Shown here: positions 23,660-33,041 of the stretch, one piece after another
Position numbering within the stretch: position 1 is the stretch's first letter
How the letters are laid out: the number at the start of each line of letters is the position of its first letter
Assembly: GCA_963747515.1 (NCBI GenBank)
Contig: CAVVFN010000002.1
Span: 434,001-498,000 of the forward strand
DNA: 64,000 nucleotides
Reading direction: 5' to 3'
Source: Mariniphaga sp963747515
GTDB lineage: Bacteria; Bacteroidota; Bacteroidia; Bacteroidales; Prolixibacteraceae
Notes under the pieces: generated by a model
Seen by the model: only the letters and a program-made list of their open reading frames with translations
Database searches by the model: none
Told to the model about the DNA's origin: nothing
Position numbers and translations under genes: made by a program

Positions 23660-25690
23660 ATGATGCTAATGAAATTAAATCAAAAACTATTTGTGCTGAT
23701 TATTTTGTTTCTTGCCCTATCATGCAGCAGGAACAGCAAACTGGAAACGGCGCTTGAACTGGCGGGTGACAACAGGGCAGAGCTGGAAAAAGTGCTGGAA
23801 CATTACAGGAAAGACCCTGCCGGTGAGTTAAAGTACAAGGCTGCATGTTATCTGATTGAAAACATGCAGTGGCATTATGGAAAACAGGTACAGCTTTCGG
23901 AGGATTTCTGGGAACTGTTCGTTCGTGAAGATTCGGTGGTTACATTAATGCTTCAGGACAATGAAAATGAGGAACACCGGATACTACATTCCGTGTATAA
24001 AAGAGGAAAAAAAGAGGCCACTGTAAATGAAGCCATCGCCCAATCGGTTACCGGTGGAAATTACCGGCCGGACCTGTTGGTGATTGATGCTGATTTTTTA
24101 ATTCAGAACATCGATGCAGCCTTTGCTGTAAAGGAGAGTGATTTATGCAAGGAACTATCCTTTTCCGATTTTTGTGAATACATCCTTCCTTACCGGGTAA
24201 ACAGCGAACCGGTTTATCCGGTACGTAAAAAACTGCAGGAGCATTTTTTTAAATCGGGAATCATTGACAGTTTACAACAGAACCAGTCTGCTGCAGTTGA
24301 TTTATTCACTTCTTATGCATATCATTTTTACTGGGAATGGAGCGATAAGCTTTCAAATCCTGATTTGGGGTTTTACAACTTTTTTTACTGGAATCACATT
24401 TCCTGCGGTGAAGTTACAGCCTCATTCAATACCCTTTTGCGTTCAGCAGGACTGCCCGTAAGTGAATCGTTTACCCCCAAGTGGCGGGATGCCAACGGCG
24501 GGCATAGCTGGACAATTCTTTTAAAACCGGATGGTGACCTGGACCTTTTTACACCCATCTATCAAAGACCTGGTGGCCCAACTGCCTTGTCGCCGCTGCG
24601 GGCAACAAAAATATTCCGGAATACTTTTTCTGCGCAATCCGAAAGTCCTTATTTCATTAAGGCATCCGGAGAAAAGTTGCCGCTGTTGTTCAATTCCCCC
24701 TGCATTGAAGACATCACCTCACAGTTTTTGCCTGTAATGGATGTTAAGGTTAAACTGAAAACTAAACCAAAGGAAAACAACCTATGCTGGTTTGCAGTAT
24801 TTAAAACCGGCGACTGGATGCCGGTAGGTTGGGGTAAGCTCAATTGGGCAAAGAATAAAGTTACTTTTAAGGATATTTCAATAGGTTTAACAGGCGTTGC
24901 CTGCTATTACGACGGATACAGCCTCATTCCCTGCAGCAAGCTTATAACGGTTCAACCGGATGGAATGAAATACATAGAGCCCGGAAAAGAGAATATTAAC
25001 CTGAATCTTACCCGTAAATATCCGGTTAATACCCGGTTGCAGAACATGAGGAAAGAGATAGCCGGTACAAAAATAAAAGGGGCAAACCGCCCTGATTTTT
25101 CGGATTCGGTAACTGTTCATGTTATCAGAGATACCCTGCACCCTTATTTTCAGGATATATTGTTTGATAAACCGGGTAGTTACAGGTACTACAGGATAGA
25201 GTCGCCTGAATGGCACATGAACATTGCCGAACTGGAATTTATAGCAAGCACACAATCACCCGGCCTGGCTGAAGCTTCACCGCTGCCCGTTTTTGAAAAG
25301 AACCTTCCGGCACAGGAAGTAATGTATAAGATACCCTATTCCACGCTTCCTGAAGCATCCGATTCTACCTTGTATGATGGCGATATACTCACTTTTTGCA
25401 ATAGGAAATGGATTGGGCTGGATGTTTTCAGACCACAAGTCATTGACCGGATTCGCATCGTCCCCAGAACGGCCCATAATGGAATCGTTGCAGGTGACAA
25501 CTACCAGCTCTTTTACTGGGACAATGAATGGATTTCAGCCGGAACGCAGCAGGCAGTATATAATTTTCTGGAGTTTAATGATGTGCCTGTCCATACGCTT
25601 TACTGGCTCCGTAGCCTGGACCACGGCAAGGAAGAACAGCCGTTCTTCTATGAAGACGGTAAGCAGGTTTTTATAAATCAGCCGTTGTAA
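23660..25690 (+). CDS. transglutaminase-like lipoprotein with C-terminal carbohydrate-binding-like domain
   Basis: A 676-residue lipoprotein (leader ends LALSC). The centre has a transglutaminase-like core: ISCGEVTASFNTLLRSAGLP around residue 250 (candidate Cys), GGHSW near 277 (His) and D-x-DLF near 290 (Asp). The C-terminal third (about 540-676) resembles the discoidin/F5-8C-like modules of Bacteroidota proteins (GDNYQLFYWDNEWISAG then LYWLRSLDHGKEEQPF). It could crosslink or cut envelope or peptide substrates. It starts 20 bases after the repeat block, so the repeat sits in its 5' region. Confidence 0.8.
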   Translation: MMLMKLNQKLFVLIILFLALSCSRNSKLETALELAGDNRAELEKVLEHYRKDPAGELKYKAACYLIENMQWHYGKQVQLSEDFWELFVREDSVVTLMLQDNENEEHRILHSVYKRGKKEATVNEAIAQSVTGGNYRPDLLVIDADFLIQNIDAAFAVKESDLCKELSFSDFCEYILPYRVNSEPVYPVRKKLQEHFFKSGIIDSLQQNQSAAVDLFTSYAYHFYWEWSDKLSNPDLGFYNFFYWNHISCGEVTASFNTLLRSAGLPVSESFTPKWRDANGGHSWTILLKPDGDLDLFTPIYQRPGGPTALSPLRATKIFRNTFSAQSESPYFIKASGEKLPLLFNSPCIEDITSQFLPVMDVKVKLKTKPKENNLCWFAVFKTGDWMPVGWGKLNWAKNKVTFKDISIGLTGVACYYDGYSLIPCSKLITVQPDGMKYIEPGKENINLNLTRKYPVNTRLQNMRKEIAGTKIKGANRPDFSDSVTVHVIRDTLHPYFQDILFDKPGSYRYYRIESPEWHMNIAELEFIASTQSPGLAEASPLPVFEKNLPAQEVMYKIPYSTLPEASDSTLYDGDILTFCNRKWIGLDVFRPQVIDRIRIVPRTAHNGIVAGDNYQLFYWDNEWISAGTQQAVYNFLEFNDVPVHTLYWLRSLDHGKEEQPFFYEDGKQVFINQPL

Positions 25691-25833
25691 GAAATCAATG
25701 AATGCAAAGTACATCAGCAAAGAATGCCGCCAGGGTTCCAGGTACAACCAACTTAAACCTGCTTGCTTTCAGGATGTTTTCCAAACCGCGAAGAAATAAT
25801 CAGAAAAATGAACTTTTTTAAACGTAAAACCAA

Positions 25834-27294
25834 ATGCGAACATCTATTCTGCTGCTTTCAGCAGCTCTGCTGACTGCAACATCAAGCCGCGCACAGGAAA
25901 TCCTCACCCTGGATAAGGCACTGCAGTTTGCCGAAACAGGCAGTCCCGACCTGCAGCGTTCACGATTAAACCTTCAGCGCTTTTCAAAAACACTGGAGGC
26001 ACAGCGGGCAGCGCTTAAATCACGCTTCTCGCTGGATGTAACACCTGTGGCATACAATAAAAGCCGGAGTTTTGACGACTGGGCATCGGAATGGTACACC
26101 AGTGAGAATTTCAACACCAATGCCCTGTTTCGCGTGGTGCAGCCGATATTGCCTACCGGTGGAACCCTTTCGCTTACCAATGAATTTGGCTGGCAAAGCA
26201 ATTATTCGGGTGCAAGGAATGTTGAGACTGAGGTTTATTACAACAACCTTTACCTCAACCTCAATCAACCGCTGTTTACCTATAACAGGCAGAAGCTGGA
26301 ACTGAAGGAACTTGAACTGAATTTTGAAAATGCAAACATCAGTTATGCCCTGCAGCGGCTAAACCTGGAACGGAACGTCACTCAATTTTTTTACAATGTA
26401 TACATGGCTCAGATGAACCTGAATATTGCCAAAGAAGAATTAAAGAACACAGAAAACAGTTTTACCATTATACGGAATAAGGCAGATGCCGGGCTGGCCG
26501 CCCTGGAAGAACTGTACCAGGCAGAACTGAACCTGGCTACGGCAAAATCGTCGCTGCAGAATGCAGAAGTCAGTTTTGAAAATGCAAAAGACCAGCTCAA
26601 ATTGTACCTGGGCATGGATCTGTACAAGGATTTTTCTATCCTGGCCAATGTGGCAGTTAACCCGGTTCAGGTGGATTTGGAGAAAGCAGTTGAATCCGGA
26701 CTGGAGTCAAGAATGGAACTGCGCCAGCGGGAAATAGATATTGAATCCAGTCAGTTTGATCTGATTCGTACCCGGTCAGTTAATGAATTCAGGGGCGATG
26801 TAAATCTTCGTTTGGGAATATCGGGAGATCATCCCAACCTTGAGCAGATATTTGATACGCCAACAAACAGCCCTTCGGTAGCTGTCCGGTTTAATATTCC
26901 GCTCTTCGACTGGGGCGAAAAGAAGGCGCGGATAGCTGCCCAGGAAGCAGCACTTGAGGTGCAAAAGCTTAACTTCACAGACGAACAGAATCAGATTATA
27001 ACCCGAATCAGGCAAACTTACCGTAACCTGCAAAACCAGTTAACCCAGATTCAAATTGCGGAGCAAAGCCAGACCAATGCGCAACTTACCTATGAAATCA
27101 ATCTGGAAAGGTATGAAAACGGTGAACTTACGGGCATGGATCTTAACCTTTTTCAGACACAATTATCGGAAAGGAAAATGGCTTATGCCCAGGCACTTAT
27201 TAATTACAAACTTGAACTGCTGAACCTGAAAATACAAAGTCTGTACGATTTTGAGACCAACCGGGCAATTGTTCCGAGGGAGCTGTATAAATAG
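25834..27294 (+). CDS. TolC-family outer membrane channel 1
   Basis: A 486-residue TolC-type protein. The signal peptide ends near SSRAQE (residue 21). Two OEP repeats give the alternating helices and strands (ELELNFENANISYALQRLNLERN, then LNFTDEQNQIITRIRQTYRNLQNQ). It provides the outer-membrane exit for the two RND pumps and adaptor upstream, completing a tripartite system whose parts are spread over 12.4-27.3 kb. It lies 143 bases after the transglutaminase-like gene, same strand. Confidence 0.92.
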   Translation: MRTSILLLSAALLTATSSRAQEILTLDKALQFAETGSPDLQRSRLNLQRFSKTLEAQRAALKSRFSLDVTPVAYNKSRSFDDWASEWYTSENFNTNALFRVVQPILPTGGTLSLTNEFGWQSNYSGARNVETEVYYNNLYLNLNQPLFTYNRQKLELKELELNFENANISYALQRLNLERNVTQFFYNVYMAQMNLNIAKEELKNTENSFTIIRNKADAGLAALEELYQAELNLATAKSSLQNAEVSFENAKDQLKLYLGMDLYKDFSILANVAVNPVQVDLEKAVESGLESRMELRQREIDIESSQFDLIRTRSVNEFRGDVNLRLGISGDHPNLEQIFDTPTNSPSVAVRFNIPLFDWGEKKARIAAQEAALEVQKLNFTDEQNQIITRIRQTYRNLQNQLTQIQIAEQSQTNAQLTYEINLERYENGELTGMDLNLFQTQLSERKMAYAQALINYKLELLNLKIQSLYDFETNRAIVPRELYK

Positions 27295-27340
27295 CAACAG
27301 ATGCCTGGATTAATTAAAGTTCAAAACAACGAGTGTACCT

Positions 27341-27492
27341 TGTAATAACACAGAAATATGGAAATCAAATGCATTGAAACTTACAACCGGCTGAAAGAGA
27401 TGCTGATTAAGGGTGAAAAGGGAAGTGCCTGTTACTTTTCTGCGAAACTGAACATCAGCCGGCGCACATTCTTCCGGCACAAAAAGTACATG
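27341..27492. repeat. left copy of a direct repeat flanking cassette 2
   Basis: About 150 bases from TAATAACA upstream of the HTH gene to AAAAAGTACATG inside it are repeated at 30208-30358 with roughly 85-90 per cent identity by eye. The two copies bracket the second peptide cassette. Confidence 0.8.
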
Positions 27493-27555
27493 GAAAGCAT
27501 GGATGGCCTGAATATCAGGTACAACAAAGCAATTGGCATGTATTACTTAGAATGA
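27358..27555 (+). CDS. small HTH DNA-binding protein
   Basis: A 65-residue protein consisting of one helix-turn-helix (AKLNISRRTFFRHKKYMESM, about residues 29-48) and a short wing (LNIRYNKAIGMYYL). This is the arrangement seen at the N-terminus of WYL or HTH_11 regulators, here without any effector domain. It is the first gene before the second peptide cassette and a truncated copy lies after that cassette, so it probably regulates it (inference). Confidence 0.7.
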   Translation: MEIKCIETYNRLKEMLIKGEKGSACYFSAKLNISRRTFFRHKKYMESMDGLNIRYNKAIGMYYLE

Positions 27556-27946
27556 CTATAAATTACTGAGTGCCACGATATGTCGCTCATCTGTTTTAAT
27601 TTTGATAGCATACATACGAATCAAACTTAACAGCATGTACAGAGCAACAGGTCAGGAATACAAAAAACCATTAACCGGAATTTTATTTCAGGAGAACAGT
27701 AGGTTCTTTTTAATTCTGCTTGCTGGTTGTTTGCATTTTATTTTCTGTTGCATAAAACCGGAGCGTTTATTTTATTATAAACAAACCGAAGAAAGAAAAT
27801 TACTGAATAAAAGGGAGACATACCGCTCCGTAGTCCTAACCGGAAAGTTTTTACTCCAGAAGTGGTAGCTCCCCTTGGGGAGTAAAGATATAATGAATTT
27901 AAAATTAGATTGCTTATATTATATTTAAAATAAAAAATTTAAAAAT
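27556..27946. other. leader region of cassette 2
   Basis: About 390 bases between the HTH gene and peptide gene 2. An 88-codon frame at 27602-27868 has no coding character that I trust. The conserved hairpin is at 27869. The last 60 bases before the peptide ATG are almost pure A/T. Confidence 0.5.
27869..27882 (+). promoter_or_regulatory. conserved hairpin upstream of peptide gene 2
   Basis: CTCCCC-TT-GGGGAG is a perfect six-pair stem preceded by TGGTAG and followed by TAAAGATATAA, as at 10264-10295. The stem sequence differs between copies but pairing is kept. The peptide ATG is 64 bases downstream. Confidence 0.55.
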
Positions 27947-28273
27947 ATGAATAGAAAATTCTTCTATGGTGCTATTCTAGCACTGTTTGTTGGTATAAAC
28001 TTATTCCAAGCAAACCAAATTAATCTTGGAAATTTATCAATACAGCAATTAACAGCAATAAATTCCGCTAATGCTGAAGATGAAGATGTTTATATAATTG
28101 ATGTTGATGTTGAATATGGATATTGTGATGCGTGTTGTGATGGGACCAAATGTACTTGTAAATGTACACGTATCCAATGGAATTGTCTTTCAAATGGATG
28201 GGAATATTGTGTGCCAAACTATACCATTTATATTGATCCAGATGATTGTGTTAAAGACGGAGGAGCTTGTTGA
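27947..28273 (+). CDS. NVEALA-like cysteine-rich secreted peptide precursor 2
   Basis: A 108-residue precursor with the same plan as the gene at 10379. A hydrophobic segment (5-20) is followed by a linker and a second helix, and the leader ends in NSANA with A41-x-A43. The predicted cleavage point is therefore residue 43 in both proteins. The mature 65 residues start EDED and contain ten cysteines (60, 63, 64, 69, 71, 73, 80, 88, 101, 108), clustered as CDACC and CTCKC. The mature parts of the two peptides are not alignable by eye, while the leaders and gene context are conserved. Likely exported and disulfide-bonded; activity unknown. Confidence 0.82.
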   Translation: MNRKFFYGAILALFVGINLFQANQINLGNLSIQQLTAINSANAEDEDVYIIDVDVEYGYCDACCDGTKCTCKCTRIQWNCLSNGWEYCVPNYTIYIDPDDCVKDGGAC

Positions 28274-28297
28274 AGTCTTTTTTAATAAACTTTAATT

Positions 28298-28339
28298 AGG
28301 CAACCTTAAATTCATTGAAACTGAATAAAGGTTGCCTTT
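28298..28339 (+). terminator. intrinsic terminator/attenuator after peptide gene 2
   Basis: GGCAACCTT (28298-28306) pairs perfectly with AAGGTTGCC (28327-28335) and is followed by TTTT. It lies 24 bases after the peptide stop and 15 bases before the propeller ATG, the same place as the hairpin in cassette 1. Partial read-through would give much more peptide than propeller mRNA. Confidence 0.75.
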
Positions 28340-28354
28340 TAACAAATTAATGTC

Positions 28355-29515
28355 ATGACAATAAAGAATCTAGTAATACTTGTTTTTATCGGCTTTTTGT
28401 TATTTACATGTAACCAAGGAAAAGACGATACGAATAGTGAAAAAATTTTACAGTATAATGTTTGTGATTGGGAAGTAGAATCAGTAATTCCAATAAAAAT
28501 TATTAAAGAAATAAGATTTTTGGCTTTAGAGACGAATAAGGATAATTTAATCGGAAATATAGATAAAATTGTTGCTTTTAAAGAAAATATCTATATTCTG
28601 GATACCAAATATAGAAAGGATATATTAGTTTTTGACCGCCAAGGAAAATATATCAAAAAGATAGGGAATTTTGGAAGAGGTTTTGGGGAATTTATAAGGT
28701 TAACTGATTTTAACATTGACGGAGAAAAAAACAATCTCGTGGTTTTGGATAGTCAAATGCATAAATTATTATTTTATGATTTAACTTCTGGATTTTGTGT
28801 GCAAGAATTTAAGTTGGATTTCTGGGCACATAATTTTATAATTCAGGATGAAAAAACTTTCATATTTTATTCCAAAGCACAGCGCTCAAAAGAGAACTAT
28901 TTAATAGCAAAATTAAATTTAAATAATAAAAATTGTAAATGGTTTATTGAACAAGATGAGTATGATACAAGAATTAGTCCTCGCTTTTCAATGTTTCAAT
29001 CAGAGAACAATTATTTTACATCTTATTTTAAAGATATAGTATATCGAATAACAGATAATGGGATTGAACCCTTTGTGAAATTTGATTTTGGACAACAAAA
29101 AATACCAAGTGACCGGCTAAAAAAAATTGAAAAACATAATGTGGATGAATATTTGAAATTAATGAATGAAAAAGATTGGACATATAACATTGAGAATTTT
29201 TTAGAAAGTGGTGATTTCCTTACTTTTAATTTTATACTGAAAGGTTCTTTAACTTTTGCCGTTTATTCAAAAAAATCAAAGGAATTCAATCATGGTATTC
29301 ATTTTGAAGCGCCTTTTGAAAGGTTAAAACCTCTAAAATTTATTGCTATCAATCAAAATGAATTTATTACAGTTATGGATGCTGTTTCAATTCTAAAGAT
29401 GAAGGAATCAGTGCAGAATAGAAAAAAATTATTGGATTTTAATTTTCCATCAGATAAACAATTATCCCAAGGGTCAAATCCAGTTTTAATTTTTCTAAAA
29501 TTTAATTCCTTCTGA
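28355..29515 (+). CDS. 6-bladed beta-propeller lipoprotein (cassette 2)
   Basis: A 386-residue lipoprotein (leader ends LFTC, Cys19), paralogous to the gene at 10745. The shared signatures are EIRFLALETNKDNLIGNIDK, then a blade with ILVFDRQGKYIKKIGNFGRG and a GEFIRLTDFNID strand. The two proteins keep the same length and order but are highly diverged. AT-rich. It ends two bases before the thioredoxin-like gene, so the two are co-translated. Confidence 0.82.
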   Translation: MTIKNLVILVFIGFLLFTCNQGKDDTNSEKILQYNVCDWEVESVIPIKIIKEIRFLALETNKDNLIGNIDKIVAFKENIYILDTKYRKDILVFDRQGKYIKKIGNFGRGFGEFIRLTDFNIDGEKNNLVVLDSQMHKLLFYDLTSGFCVQEFKLDFWAHNFIIQDEKTFIFYSKAQRSKENYLIAKLNLNNKNCKWFIEQDEYDTRISPRFSMFQSENNYFTSYFKDIVYRITDNGIEPFVKFDFGQQKIPSDRLKKIEKHNVDEYLKLMNEKDWTYNIENFLESGDFLTFNFILKGSLTFAVYSKKSKEFNHGIHFEAPFERLKPLKFIAINQNEFITVMDAVSILKMKESVQNRKKLLDFNFPSDKQLSQGSNPVLIFLKFNSF

Positions 29516-29517
29516 CA

Positions 29518-30087
29518 ATGAAGTATTATTATCCACTTTTAATATTAGTTGCTGCACTTTCCCTGTTGTTTAGTTTTATGAAATTAAAAACTGCAAATAA
29601 CAGAATTGAGGAGTTTAGTGGAGTTAATAAGATTTTATCTTTAGAATCAGAGAATTATTTAAAATCATTGGCAAGTGGTTTTCCTATTAAGGAAGATTTT
29701 ATTATTAATTCATTAACAGGTGAAACTATGTTTTTGTCTGAAACTAAGAGGCCTTGTCTTTGTTACTTTTTCTCCTCAGCCGATTGTATGTCTTGTGTAG
29801 AAGAAAATATTTTCTTTTTGATTAAATTAGTTAAAAACAAGAATCTTTTAAATGTTTTGGTTATAACTACTATGGAAAAATCAGAATATCTAAAAAGTAT
29901 GTCAAATATACAAGATGCCAGTTTTATCAATTTTGGAATATGCTCTAATGAAATAAATTTAGATTCATCTTTTTATTTTATGATTTTTGGTAGTGGTGAT
30001 ATTTCCAATATTTATTTTCCAAGAAAAGGTGAAATGGAATCTACTTTAAGGTATCTGGATAAAGTTTGTAAAGTTTTAAAAAATTAG
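29518..30087 (+). CDS. membrane-anchored thioredoxin-like protein (cassette 2)
   Basis: A 189-residue protein with an N-terminal membrane segment (5-22) and a redoxin-like domain. FFSSADC90-MS-C93-VEEN is the CxxC in the normal position after the first strands (CLCYFF), and a later GS segment and basic C-terminus fit a TlpA-like fold. It is the counterpart of the gene at 11877. No pump gene follows here; cassette 2 ends and decayed DNA begins. Confidence 0.75.
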   Translation: MKYYYPLLILVAALSLLFSFMKLKTANNRIEEFSGVNKILSLESENYLKSLASGFPIKEDFIINSLTGETMFLSETKRPCLCYFFSSADCMSCVEENIFFLIKLVKNKNLLNVLVITTMEKSEYLKSMSNIQDASFINFGICSNEINLDSSFYFMIFGSGDISNIYFPRKGEMESTLRYLDKVCKVLKN

Positions 30088-30207
30088 AGATTCCCTTTTG
30101 AGAAAATCAATAAATTAAAACGATTTAGGAAACTTTTCTACTTTCTGGGTTACTATTGATGTGTCAAGTTTCGATTCATTTGGATTATATTTTATTATAT
30201 CAAAATT

Positions 30208-30358
30208 TTAATAACAAATAAATATGGAAATCAAATGCATTGAAACTTACAACCGGCTGAAAAAGATGCTGGTTAACGGAGAAAAAGGAAGTGCCGGTTA
30301 TTTTTCTGCTTAACTGAGCATCAGCACCCGCACATTTTTCCGACATAAAAAGTACATG
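30208..30358 (+). pseudogene. truncated copy of the small HTH gene
   Basis: The ATG at 30224 opens the same MEIKCIETYNRLK sequence as the gene at 27358. An in-frame TAA at 30311 replaces a Lys codon, and similarity stops abruptly after AAAAAGTACATG at 30358. It is the right-hand copy of the direct repeat that brackets cassette 2. Confidence 0.85.
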
Positions 30359-30553
30359 ATTCTTTTTTATCTCAGGGCACCGATGCTCTTTTTAATGCAT
30401 AATATTGATTGTCGGGATTCAGGTAGTTATTACTGTAACCCTCCTCACAACCAGTTAAATGATATATTACTATTAGATTCAAAAGTTAATCTGGAACTAA
30501 ATAATTATTTTGATAAAGTTTATTCTTCCTATTTTTTTTAAAATGAAATTTAC

Positions 30554-32993
30554 ATGAAACACCTTCCAACTTTAATCTTTATCATTTTCTTCTGCCTGAC
30601 AGGAAGCGGCCAGGTGGTGCAAAATCAGGAAGAAAAATCTGACACAGTTCTTTACGAAAAACTGTACCTGCACATCGACAGGGAAATGTATGCTCCCGGC
30701 GACGATGTGTGGTTCAAGGCATACCTTGTCAGCGGAATTAATAACCAGCCCATCCCCGGGTTCAAAAACGTGTATGTTGAACTGATTTCGGAAGACGGAA
30801 GGGTAATTGACCGGCGGCTGATGCTTGCCATGAATGGGGTTTGCAATAATGATTTCCACCTGCCGGATACCCTTACCTCAGGTCAATACACCTTCAGGGG
30901 TTACACCAGATACCTGCTGAACTTCGGGGAAGAAAGCCTGTTTCACCAAAAAATAGCCGTATCGCGCACAACCGATTTGCCCGAATACAAGGAGAAGACT
31001 GAGGAACAAAAACCCATTGACGTTTCGTTTTTACCCGAGGGTGGCAATCTTGTTTTAAACAATGCCAATTATGTAGCCTTTAAAGCCATCGACGAAACGG
31101 GCAAGGGAATACAGGTAACCGGACAAATAACGGATGAAACAGGACAGGAAGTTGCCTCCTTCGAAAGCAGGTACAAAGGTATGGGTACGTTTGTGTTCAT
31201 GCCTCAGGAAGGAAAGAAATATTTTGCCCGTATTGAGGGGTACCCAGATTATAAGTACCCATTTGAAGATGCCCTGCATGACGGTGTTGCCATCCATTAC
31301 CGGCCAAACGGCACGAACCTGCAGTTCATACTCAGCCGCAGCTTCAAATCGGAGGGTATCCGCAATCTGACATTACGGGCTTCACATAAGGGACAGGAAC
31401 TGTTTAAGGAGGAGGTTGAAATGACCGGCTTTCAGCAATCGGTTAATATTTACAAAGGTTCTTTCCCGCATGGAATATCGAAAATCACCCTTCACGACGA
31501 ACAAAACAACATTCTTGCGGAACGGCTTGTATTTGTTCGGAATCCGGATGAAAAAACCTTGCAGATAACTTCTGACAAAAAAGAATACCAGCCCCGTGAT
31601 ATAATAGCACTGGAAATCGAATCCCTTCTGAAAACAGGAGAAGACAGTATTGTCACCGGACTGTCGGTTGCAGTGGTAAACGAGGCTTATTTCAGCGAAG
31701 GAGGCAGAACACAGACTATGGAAAGTTACCTGCTGCTGGATTCGGAACTGAAGGGGCCGCTCGAATCGCCTGCTTCCTTTTTCACTGATGAGGAGAACCT
31801 GTCAGCGGATGAAAAGCTGGACCTGGTAATGATGGTAAACGGCTGGCGCAGGTATTATTGGGATGAATTGTTATACCAGTTTAGAAAAGCCACTGCCCGG
31901 CTGGAGTTGATACCGGGCTTGCGATTTCCGGAAAATTAAAAACTTATGGGGGCAAAAAGCCGGTGGAGGAGGGACAGTTGAACTGGGACCATTTTCCGGG
32001 GAATTTCTGATATTAAAAGATACTACCGCATGAAGCGGGCAATTTTAACTTTAACCGGCTTTACCTGAAAGATTCGGCAGAGGTCATGATTAATGCCTTC
32101 AATGAAAAAGGACGACGAAGCGTGGAAATTTTTTATGAACCCGTTGCTCTTTTTGATACGGTTGTTCCTTATGAAGAAATCAACCGGGCTGCCCGAAACA
32201 TGCAATTGCATGAAAGACTTAACCGCACCAGTTTTAACCGCCACCTGACCGAACGGGAGTTTGAACTTGAGAAAGGCAGTATTCTGCTCGGGGAGGTGGA
32301 AGTGATTGAGGAGTATAAATCAGGCTCTGTTAGTTACAGCGAAACATGGATTCAGAGATCGGGAATTGATTCTTTCCGGAAGGATAAGGAGGAATATTCT
32401 ACCATTGTGAAGTATCTGGAATTTGAAGCGCTTGGAATATTCGCTGGATGAAGAAGATAATATTAGAATAGGTCTTGCAGAAAGAACCTCCGAAATTTTA
32501 TATAGATGATGTTGGAAGTACCATTTGAAGATATTATAAAAATCATGCCGGTAGACGAAATAGTAAAAGTGGAGATTTTTAATCCTGAGAATTAAATCAG
32601 GAGTCATTGGCAGCACAGGCACTATGGAATACCAAGAGATGGTGGAGCAATTTCTATTTTAACTAAAAACAGATACGAAGCTATTTCACCAAAAGTTTGT
32701 CCGCAACGTAAATGGACGAATAACTCCCCGCATCAGAGGGTTCAGCCAGGCACGTGAGTTTTATGCTCCGGCATATCCTTTACAGGAGCAGGATGCAACC
32801 GAGAAAAGCCCGATTACCGGCCCACGCTCTTTTGGCAACCGTATGCTACAACCTGGAAAACAATAAGGCGAACATTGAATTTCATGCATCCGATATGCCG
32901 GGTCAGTATGTGATCGTTGCAGAAGGAATCAGTGCAAAAGGGAAAATTGTTAGCAGCAGTACGGTGGTGCAGGTTGTGGAGGGGAAGGAGTAG
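30554..32993 (+). pseudogene. decayed MG2/TonB-plug type envelope protein
   Basis: The first 461 codons (30554-31939) are intact. They encode a signal peptide, an MG2-like domain (LHIDREMYAPGDDVWFKAYL at about residue 36, then GQYTFRGYTRYLLN) and further beta domains. Beyond 31939 the family sequence continues in shifting frames: SVEIFYEP near 32120, the SEILLGEVEV-type segment near 32280, RDGGAISILTKN near 32640, GRITPRIRGFSQAREFYAP near 32715, and a last piece at 32860-32993 ending in VVEGKE. The original product would have been about 810 residues. At least four disruptions are visible, so it is dead or makes only a truncated protein. Confidence 0.82.
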
Positions 32994-33041
32994 GAGCAGG
33001 TTTTCATTTAATACAAAAAGCCAAACAACCAGATGGGAGCT

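Noticed and set aside
27602..27868. 88-codon frame between the HTH gene and peptide gene 2
   Set aside because: Mixed composition, start at a non-ATG codon, and its end overlaps the conserved hairpin element; no domain or partner. More likely untranslated leader.
30356..30541. 61-codon frame after the truncated HTH copy
   Set aside because: It begins at the last ATG of the truncated repeat and shows no family features; probably chance.
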